In this document: positions 59,016-64,000 of the stretch, in pieces | Layout of the letters: the number at the start of each line of letters is the position of its first letter | Numbering within the stretch: position 1 is the stretch's first letter | From: a virus | Virus record (IMG/VR): IMGVR_UViG_3300042691_055965 | Coordinates: 165,189 to 229,188 of that record | Length of the DNA stretch: 64,000 nt | Strand: one strand, 5' to 3' | The notes under the pieces: model-generated | What the model was told of the DNA's origin: nothing | What the model saw: only the letters and a program-made list of their open reading frames with translations | Database searches by the model: none | Position numbers and translations under genes: made by a program

Positions 59016-59315
59016 ATGGGAAAAATTATTATAACAGAAAAACAATTAGAAAATGTCATAAGAACAATCAAGGAAGAACATAAAGAAGGTTCATACATGG
59101 CAAAGCAACAACTTTTCACAATAGCAACACTTGCTTACAAAATGTGGGAAATGTTGGAAGATGAAGAAACTTTGGAAGATTGGATGGAAACAAAAATTGC
59201 ACAATCAGAACAATCCATTTCATCAGTTGTTAAGTCCTTTATGTATGATGAAGCAGAAGAAAGGATGAAAGGAAACAACCAAATAGATTTAGACGATTTG
59301 GTAATTGGAAAATAA
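59016..59315 (+). CDS. Small protein with IITE...IKE leader
   Basis: The 99-aa protein starts GKIIITEKQLENVIRTIKEEH, a leader ending I-K-E. It continues with a helical acidic domain (ATLAYKMWEMLEDEETLEDWMETKI, then IDLDDLVIGK) seen in small phage proteins. It starts two bases after the coiled-coil gene and is followed by a terminator. Confidence 0.6.
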   Translation: MGKIIITEKQLENVIRTIKEEHKEGSYMAKQQLFTIATLAYKMWEMLEDEETLEDWMETKIAQSEQSISSVVKSFMYDEAEERMKGNNQIDLDDLVIGK

Positions 59316-59321
59316 TTTGAA

Positions 59322-59347
59322 CCCTCTTGATTGACAAGGGGGTTTTT
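59322..59347 (+). terminator. Intrinsic terminator
   Basis: CCCTCTTG / CAAGGGGG forms an 8-bp stem (one T-G pair) with an ATTGA loop, followed by TTTTTATTTTT. Confidence 0.87.
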
Positions 59348-59364
59348 ATTTTTATATTTATTTT

Positions 59365-59544
59365 ATGTACGTAATAATCAAACACCTCAGATCGGCATCA
59401 GGAAATAAAAAAGTTCCTGTTATTTTATTAAACACAGAAAGTGAAATTTGGGAATTCAATTCTTTTGAAGAAGCAGAAAAAATGAAAGACATATTCCAAA
59501 CCAATTCAGATTCTGGATATACTTACGAAGTAAAAAAAATATAA
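59365..59544 (+). CDS. Small hypothetical protein (59 aa)
   Basis: ATG 59365 follows a terminator and a near-match late motif (TATTTATT, 10 nt upstream). The product has two beta strands (YVIIKHLRSASGNKKVPVILL), a central Phe-Glu-Glu-Ala-x-x helix (FNSFEEAEKMKDIFQ) and a final strand. This is a compact fold common among small phage proteins. No family is named. Confidence 0.62.
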   Translation: MYVIIKHLRSASGNKKVPVILLNTESEIWEFNSFEEAEKMKDIFQTNSDSGYTYEVKKI

Positions 59545-59546
59545 TT

Positions 59547-59639
59547 ATGGAAGATTTATTTGAAATGATGCATAATGAATTCATTAATTCAGAATTATTT
59601 GAACAATTTATGTTCGAACAATCACAACATCAGTGTTAA
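59547..59639 (+). CDS. Very small acidic protein (30 aa)
   Basis: The frame EDLFEMMHNEFINSELFEQF... starts two bases after the previous stop and ends before the late motif at 59653. Helical and acidic composition and tight spacing support it, but the length makes this uncertain. Confidence 0.42.
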   Translation: MEDLFEMMHNEFINSELFEQFMFEQSQHQC

Positions 59640-59652
59640 TCGAAAAGTGATA

Positions 59653-59660
59653 TATTTATA
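59653..59660 (+). promoter_or_regulatory. TATTTATA late-type motif
   Basis: It lies 13 nt before ATG 59666. Confidence 0.5.
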
Positions 59661-59665
59661 AGGAT

Positions 59666-60604
59666 ATGTCATTATCAGATAATAAAATTATATCTTTAGG
59701 TAAAGTATTATTAAATATTGCTAAAGAAGAGTACGGACAAGATTTAATTACTCTACGTAAATTCTATACGTTATGTCAATCTGTTGAAATGGCACAAACC
59801 ATCTTGTCTTCAACTAATTTGATGTCAGACAAAGTAAAAACAATATATTCAGCATTTTTCATACAATCTAATAAAACAAAAGAGGAAATTACAAAATTAA
59901 TTAATGATTTATATTTTGTAACAATTGATTTTTACGATGACACAGGTTATATAGAAAATGAATGTTCAAGTTGCTATGGTGATGGATACCAAGACTGTTC
60001 TAATTGCGAAGGTACAGGAAAAGAATATTGTAGAACTTGTGATGGGGATGGTGGAATAGATTGTGATAGTTGCGGTGGTGGTGGTACAGAAGATTGTAGA
60101 CATTGTGACGGTAAAGGTACAGAAACAGAAGAAGACGAAGAAGGTGATGAAATAGAAGTTGAATGTGTTATTTGTGATGGTTCAGGTGTAGAAAAGTGCA
60201 GAGATTGTTCGGGGAGTGGAAATTTTGAGTGCCCAAATTGTGAAGGGAGTGGAAATGAAGAATGTGGTAGTTGTGATGGGGGTGGAAATGAAATGTGTGA
60301 CGAATGTGACGGTACAGGTGAAACAAAAAGTGAAGAAGAATTTTATAATATTACAAAACGACAATATGTTACAGTTGGAAACCTGATTGAAAAATATGAT
60401 GGTGAAATTATGTTATATGAAATATTTGAAGAAAAAGATTCAAATTTTGAAATGTTGGTAGATGAATTAAATTTATTTTCTTCGATTTATTACGACGATA
60501 TACCTGCAGATGAAAGAAATAATTCAGCTGATGTTGAAGATTATTTTGTTGAAATAGTTGATGTATTAAAATTGGAAAGAGTTAACAAGAGATTAGCTTT
60601 TTAA
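59666..60604 (+). CDS. Protein with ten CxxCxGxG zinc motifs, no J domain
   Basis: The 312-aa protein has a helical N-terminal domain (about 1-95). Ten successive CxxCxGxG-type motifs fill residues 98-225 (CSSCYGDG, CSNCEGTG, CRTCDGDG, CDSCGGGG, CRHCDGKG, CVICDGSG, CRDCSGSG, CPNCEGSG, CGSCDGGG, CDECDGTG). An acidic helical end follows. DnaJ normally has four. There is no J domain and no C-terminal DnaJ substrate domain. It may be a zinc-rich chaperone, scaffold or zinc store. Confidence 0.8.
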   Translation: MSLSDNKIISLGKVLLNIAKEEYGQDLITLRKFYTLCQSVEMAQTILSSTNLMSDKVKTIYSAFFIQSNKTKEEITKLINDLYFVTIDFYDDTGYIENECSSCYGDGYQDCSNCEGTGKEYCRTCDGDGGIDCDSCGGGGTEDCRHCDGKGTETEEDEEGDEIEVECVICDGSGVEKCRDCSGSGNFECPNCEGSGNEECGSCDGGGNEMCDECDGTGETKSEEEFYNITKRQYVTVGNLIEKYDGEIMLYEIFEEKDSNFEMLVDELNLFSSIYYDDIPADERNNSADVEDYFVEIVDVLKLERVNKRLAF

Positions 60605-60615
60605 TAAACCCACAA

Positions 60616-60623
60616 TATTTATA
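60616..60623 (+). promoter_or_regulatory. TATTTATA late-type motif
   Basis: It lies 19 nt before ATG 60635. Confidence 0.42.
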
Positions 60624-60634
60624 AATAAAAATAT

Positions 60635-61243
60635 ATGAAATCGAGATTAACTGAATCAGACATAAGAAGAATAGTCAATAAAACTTTGTTTGAGATGAAC
60701 CACGATGACGATGACTTTGAAATGAATCATTCGATGGGAAGAGATGAAGAGTGGGGTGAAACCGACAAAGGAGAACAAAAACTTCAAGATTTGTTAGATG
60801 AAGCAAGAGATATATTGGAAAATGAATGTGGATTTACATTTGAAGAATTAAATCAAATGGATGAAATGGATGTTGCAACTGCATTGGAAGAAAATGCTGA
60901 AAAGTGTGAAGAAACGGAAACACAATACATTTATATGTTAGTTGATCAGATTATTGATTTGTTATATGAAGAAGGTTTCGAAGGTGACTTGGAAGAAGGT
61001 TTTGATGACGAAAGAACAAAAAGACACTACGACGATTATTCACCAAAGACATATAGAAGAATGCCAAAAAACATATTTCAACCAGGTGCTGAAGACCCTG
61101 AAGGAACAATGTTAATGAAAAGAGACGACGATGAAGAATATAACGCACATTTTGAAGACGATTTCAATTTTGATGATTTTCTTGACAAAGATGATGAAGA
61201 CAAAGAAGATTGGGATTACGATGATGAAGAATTTGAATATTAA
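60635..61243 (+). CDS. Very acidic protein with LTES...LFE leader
   Basis: The 202-aa protein starts KSRLTESDIRRIVNKTLFEMN, the same leader pattern as 55254 and 61946. The body is extremely rich in Asp/Glu, notably the last 70 residues. An acidic internal protein could act as a DNA mimic or a counter-ion carrier in the head. No domain is recognised. Confidence 0.62.
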   Translation: MKSRLTESDIRRIVNKTLFEMNHDDDDFEMNHSMGRDEEWGETDKGEQKLQDLLDEARDILENECGFTFEELNQMDEMDVATALEENAEKCEETETQYIYMLVDQIIDLLYEEGFEGDLEEGFDDERTKRHYDDYSPKTYRRMPKNIFQPGAEDPEGTMLMKRDDDEEYNAHFEDDFNFDDFLDKDDEDKEDWDYDDEEFEY

Positions 61244-61246
61244 TAA

Positions 61247-61271
61247 AAAAAGTCGGTTATACCGACTTTTT
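61247..61271. terminator. Bidirectional intrinsic terminator
   Basis: AAAAAGTCGGT-TAT-ACCGACTTTTT lies between convergent genes. The minus-strand stop lies inside the second arm. Confidence 0.88.
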
Positions 61272-61853
61272 CATTAATAAGTTGTTTAGTTTATAATATC
61301 CAATAAATACCAAACCACCAATAATACCGTAAAAGTGTCCTACTGCGGTAAAGTTTAATTCAGGAGAAGGTTTTAATGAGATTAATGTGTCAAAAATAAA
61401 GACAACAGAAAGGAATTTTAATTTATTATCATTAGAAAAGAAAAGAAAAACTGTCACTATTGTTGCAACAAAACCTGAACTACCCACCAAAGAATCATCA
61501 CCTTGTAAAACAAATAGAACGTTTATTAATATGACGTTAACGACAATACTTATTACCAACATTATCAGGTAGTTAGTTTTACTAATCATATTTTCAAGTT
61601 GAGATGAAAATATTATAAAGAAAGAAAGATTCCACAACAAATGGGTTGGTTCTTGAGCATGAAATAATGGGTAAGTTAAAACTTGATGAAGTTGAAATTT
61701 TGGAGAATCAAATGAATGTAAAGCAAGTGAATTCATCAACACCTGACTTATTGGTATTATAACAAAAATGGACAACAAGTAACAATAAACTAAAATTTTT
61801 GAAATTTTTGTAGTAATGTTATCTGACTTTCTGATAAAAATTATGTTTTTCAT
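61257..61853 (-). CDS. Rhomboid-family intramembrane serine protease
   Basis: The 198-aa minus-strand protein has six hydrophobic segments. The rhomboid landmarks are present: HLLWNLSFF (H-x-x-x-N in the second segment), LVGSSGFVAT (G-x-S-G with the catalytic Ser, about residue 123) and AVGHFYGIIGG (catalytic His, about 170). The length is at the short end for rhomboids. It would cut host or phage membrane proteins in the inner membrane. It is the only such gene in the window and may block entry of other phages. Confidence 0.82.
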   Translation of the reverse strand: MKNIIFIRKSDNITTKISKILVYCYLLSIFVIIPISQVLMNSLALHSFDSPKFQLHQVLTYPLFHAQEPTHLLWNLSFFIIFSSQLENMISKTNYLIMLVISIVVNVILINVLFVLQGDDSLVGSSGFVATIVTVFLFFSNDNKLKFLSVVFIFDTLISLKPSPELNFTAVGHFYGIIGGLVFIGYYKLNNLLMKKSV

Positions 61854-61879
61854 TTTTCTAATTTTTTTGGTTTGAAATA

Positions 61880-61887
61880 CAAATATA
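61880..61887 (-). promoter_or_regulatory. Candidate -7 box (minus strand, TATATTTG)
   Basis: It matches TAnnTTTG upstream of the rhomboid gene. The upstream TTTG at the usual distance is not clear. Confidence 0.4.
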
Positions 61888-61909
61888 GTGTTTTTTTTTA
61901 ATCAAGATA

Positions 61910-61917
61910 TATTTATA
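61910..61917 (+). promoter_or_regulatory. TATTTATA motif
   Basis: It lies 36 nt before ATG 61946, farther than usual. Confidence 0.35.
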
Positions 61918-61945
61918 TAAAAAATAAAAAAAGAAAAAAAATATT

Positions 61946-62392
61946 ATGAAAAGAAAAAAAATAATTAGATTGTCGGAGTCACAATTGACAAAATTTATTA
62001 GACGTGTTGTGAATGAAGCTGCAGTATCAACTCAAGATGCTGCGGAAATTAAAAAAGGAACCGCAGCTGGAAATGCTTGGGTAGATTGTTCGATTGCTGC
62101 AAAAATATATAATTCACAAGGATATATTTATGATGATTTATTTATGTTACGCGACGCTCTTGCAGAGATTAAAGATAAAGCTCAATATTACCGAGTGGAA
62201 GAATGTTTGGAAAGTATAAGTGATGGTGACTATGATGATATCATCGATTACATTAATAACTTTGCTGCGGGATTGGAATTAGGTAGGGCTAATATACCTT
62301 ATCATATTCAACGATTACTAGGTAATTCAGAAATGGAAAGATTGAATACCGAAAAAACTTTTGGTGATTATTTCTATAAAGCGGGTGCGTAA
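61946..62392 (+). CDS. Putative internal protein with LSES...VVNE leader
   Basis: The 148-aa protein starts KRKKIIRLSESQLTKFIRRVVNEA. Its leader aligns with those at 55254 and 60635; the final residues V-N-E depart from strict I/L-x-E. The rest is a helical alpha domain (AAEIKKGTAAGNAWVDCSIAAKIYN, then DDIIDYINNFAAGLELG). No family is recognised. It is followed by a terminator. Confidence 0.6.
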   Translation: MKRKKIIRLSESQLTKFIRRVVNEAAVSTQDAAEIKKGTAAGNAWVDCSIAAKIYNSQGYIYDDLFMLRDALAEIKDKAQYYRVEECLESISDGDYDDIIDYINNFAAGLELGRANIPYHIQRLLGNSEMERLNTEKTFGDYFYKAGA

Positions 62393-62431
62393 TAGTCCTC
62401 ACTAAATAGAAATTAATTATAATTTATTATT

Positions 62432-62460
62432 AAGACTCCCTTTTTGGAGTCTTTTTTTTT
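62432..62460 (+). terminator. Intrinsic terminator
   Basis: AAGACTCC / GGAGTCTT with a CTTTTT loop is followed by a long T run. It overlaps the -33 region of the next promoter. Confidence 0.88.
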
Positions 62461-62487
62461 GATGTCAAATTATTTTTTGTATCTTTG
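62458..62487 (+). promoter_or_regulatory. Host-type promoter next to start codon
   Basis: TTTG 62458-62461 and TATCTTTG 62480-62487 are 18 nt apart. ATG 62492 follows 4 nt after the -7 box, so a leaderless mRNA is expected. It also shows that the longer in-frame start at 62444 is not used. Confidence 0.72.
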
Positions 62488-62491
62488 TGAT

Positions 62492-62989
62492 ATGAAAAAC
62501 AGACTACCATACGAAATGACATCAAAGGCAATCAAGGGATATTCTAATTCTGCAATTGCCAAAGGAGAAACAAAAGATTGTGTTGTCAGGGCATTTGCTT
62601 CTTCATTCGAAATTCCTTATGATGTTGCTCACGAATATGTTGCGACACACTTCAATCGTAAACCACGATGTGGGACTTTTGGAACATCTCTTAAGTTGGT
62701 TAAAATGGCAAATGAGGAAGTTGTTGTAAACCAAAAAAAAGTTTATTTAGTTGGATACCGATTTACCCCATCAATGTTTGGAACATTGTCATATGATGTT
62801 AAAGTCAAAGGTGAGGTTAAAAAACGAAATATGACGGTTGGAACATTTATTAAGAAAAATCCAATTGGGACATTTTTTGTTATAGTTTCAGGACACGCAT
62901 TCACAATCAAAGATGGTGTTGTTATCGGAAACTATGAAGATTCAGTTAAAATAAAAAGAGTAATGAAATGTGCATTTGAAATTAAATGA
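62492..62989 (+). CDS. Papain-like cysteine peptidase-fold protein
   Basis: The 165-aa protein starts at ATG 62492. KGETKDCVVRAFASSFEIPYDVAHEYV holds the likely catalytic Cys (about residue 31) at the start of a helix. GTFFVIVSGHAFTIKDGVVIGNYED holds the likely His (about 142), with the Asn of GNYED as a candidate third residue. This Cys-helix then GHA-strand order is that of C39/papain-like phage proteins. It might cleave host or phage proteins early in infection, given the host-type promoter. Confidence 0.68.
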   Translation: MKNRLPYEMTSKAIKGYSNSAIAKGETKDCVVRAFASSFEIPYDVAHEYVATHFNRKPRCGTFGTSLKLVKMANEEVVVNQKKVYLVGYRFTPSMFGTLSYDVKVKGEVKKRNMTVGTFIKKNPIGTFFVIVSGHAFTIKDGVVIGNYEDSVKIKRVMKCAFEIK

Positions 62990-63020
62990 TATTTCAAAAT
63001 ATGTATTGTAAAACAATCAT

Positions 63021-63176
63021 ATGAAAAATATACTACCTTGGTTCTTGTTATTGATATTATTTTTTAATACATTTTTCAGTATATACATCGATAATATTGT
63101 TGCAACACTTGGATGGACGGTTGCAAGCTTATTACAAATTAAAAATTGCATAATAAAAGAAAATGAAAACATTTGA
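63021..63176 (+). CDS. Small membrane protein (51 aa)
   Basis: ATG 63021 opens KNILPWFLLLILFFNTFFSIYIDNIVATLGWTV..., with one or two membrane segments and a basic tail. The 3' end overlaps the next gene by 14 nt. PWFLLL starts of this type are common in phage membrane proteins (compare residues 6-11 of the 32125 product). Confidence 0.52.
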   Translation: MKNILPWFLLLILFFNTFFSIYIDNIVATLGWTVASLLQIKNCIIKENENI

Positions 63177-63447
63177 CGATATAGAATTCAAAGAACATTC
63201 AGCCGGTGATGGGTATCATGGAAAAATATTCTTTGATAATGGATATGGTGTGTCAGTTGTTAGATTCAAAATCAATGGACGATACGGATCTTACACTAAT
63301 ACTGACAATCAATGGGAACTTGCGGTTCTTTTTGGTAATGAAAATGAGTGGGAAATAACTTATAATACACCCATCACAAATGATGTTATCGGTTATTTAT
63401 CTTCTGATGAGGTAACTGAAATTATGAAAAAAGTTCAAGAACTTTGA
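63163..63447 (+). CDS. Small hypothetical phage protein
   Basis: The 94-aa protein is beta-rich, with FKEHSAGDGYHGKIFFDNGYGVSVVRF and YTNTDNQWELAVL, ending in a short helix. This family is frequent in T4-type phages, without function. It is followed directly by a terminator. Confidence 0.62.
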   Translation: MKTFDDIEFKEHSAGDGYHGKIFFDNGYGVSVVRFKINGRYGSYTNTDNQWELAVLFGNENEWEITYNTPITNDVIGYLSSDEVTEIMKKVQEL

Positions 63448-63477
63448 AAAAACACTTCACGGGGTGTTTTTTTTTTT
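63447..63477 (+). terminator. Intrinsic terminator
   Basis: AAAAAACAC / GTGTTTTTT with an 8-nt loop is followed by a T run. Confidence 0.82.
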
Positions 63478-63532
63478 GTTCAAAGGTATATTTACTTATA
63501 TAAGTAGCATAATCTGATTTAATTAAAAAAAA

Positions 63533-64000
63533 ATGAATTTAAACGAACACATCAAAAGAATGAAAACCCTGTTCAATGCTGAACATGGAATAGTAAAACC
63601 ATTAGTTTCTGAACAGGTAGCAAAATACGAACGATTACCAACATTCAAAACTTTTTCTGAATACTGTACATCTACAATTACACCAAGGGAAACTGCGGAA
63701 TATGTCGAAGAATTGAAAAATATGGGATTTAAATGTGTTGGTAGTGTCCAAATGTTAGAACCAAATTATCCTTCATCGGATCCAGAAAAACAAGCAAGAA
63801 CAATTACTTTAATGAAACCAATGCCATTAGATGGTGGTACTTTATATATAGATTTACACGAAGTAAAATTTATACATCCTGTGAGTACTTTTGGATATTA
63901 TGTAGAATATGCCAGTGGACGTGGAGAAGAAGGAAACGTAGAAGGAACAGAAGGTGTTAAGGATTTAGAAGAAAGATTGGACGCTGAATTCAGAAAATAA
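63533..64000 (+). CDS. Putative virion protein with I/L-x-E-like leader
   Basis: The 155-aa protein ends with TAA at the last three bases of the window. The N-terminus NLNEHIKRMKTLFNAEHGIVKPLVSEQ is a leader type known to me from many Bacteroidota phage proteins (an EHIxRM helix, then GIxKPLxxEQ) and offers a V-S-E site. The rest is an alpha/beta domain (ETAEYVEELKNMGFKCVG) with a Glu/Gly-rich end. No function is known. Confidence 0.6.
   Translation: MNLNEHIKRMKTLFNAEHGIVKPLVSEQVAKYERLPTFKTFSEYCTSTITPRETAEYVEELKNMGFKCVGSVQMLEPNYPSSDPEKQARTITLMKPMPLDGGTLYIDLHEVKFIHPVSTFGYYVEYASGRGEEGNVEGTEGVKDLEERLDAEFRK

Noticed and set aside
62444-62491. Upstream extension of the papain-like gene
   Set aside because: It would begin inside a terminator and run through the promoter at 62458-62487.

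Overview
The window reads as 64 kb of a large T4-type tailed phage (myovirus-like) infecting a Bacteroidota host, probably a flavobacterium. The phage assignment rests on a tail and fibre block, a gp46/gp47-type recombination pair, a TOPRIM primase, a RuvC-like resolvase, a lysis cassette and many small overlapping genes. The host assignment rests on AT-rich DNA, promoters of the form TTTG-N18-20-TAnnTTTG, no clear Shine-Dalgarno sites, SprB-type repeats like those of flavobacterial adhesins, a histone H1-like (Hc1) protein and an RpoD-like sigma factor of Bacteroidota size. No integrase, transposase or CRISPR array was seen.

Layout. 1-20385: tail, baseplate and fibre genes on the plus strand. 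They include two related fibre modules with Pro-Thr linkers and SprB-type repeats, with two glycosyltransferase genes between the modules. 20391-31348: DNA metabolism (resolvase, primase, RecB-type nuclease, gp47 and gp46 homologues), a restriction-modification-like pair and the sigma factor. 31350-32060: a short promoter-dense segment with a small non-coding RNA and two terminators. 32125-38729: lysis genes (amidase-like, two spanin-like proteins) and virion-associated genes, then a histone-like protein. 38710-46529: mixed-strand segment with DnaJ, an adenine methylase, a PcfJ-like protein, a glutaredoxin and four minus-strand genes. 46616-53722: putative internal head proteins, a type II glutamine synthetase, a third DNA methyltransferase and a DHH-SET fusion. 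53741-54834: tandem promoters and a long, GC-richer, highly structured RNA with no credible ORF. 54868-64000: small late genes, a ten-copy CxxCxGxG zinc protein, a rhomboid protease and a papain-like protease.

Two regulatory signals recur. One matches the host housekeeping promoter and precedes the RNA genes and several isolated genes. The other, TATTTATA, lies most often 12-13 nt before a start codon and precedes structural genes; I propose it as the late signal, possibly linked to the phage sigma factor. Many genes under the second signal encode proteins with a short basic N-terminal segment ending in I/L-x-E. This resembles the capsid-targeting peptides that the T4 prohead protease removes, and suggests that the phage packages a set of internal proteins and delivers them with its DNA. 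The strongest candidates for undescribed biology are the roughly 950-nt RNA, the tagged internal-protein set (including a DHH-SET fusion) and a possible fibre glycosylation module.
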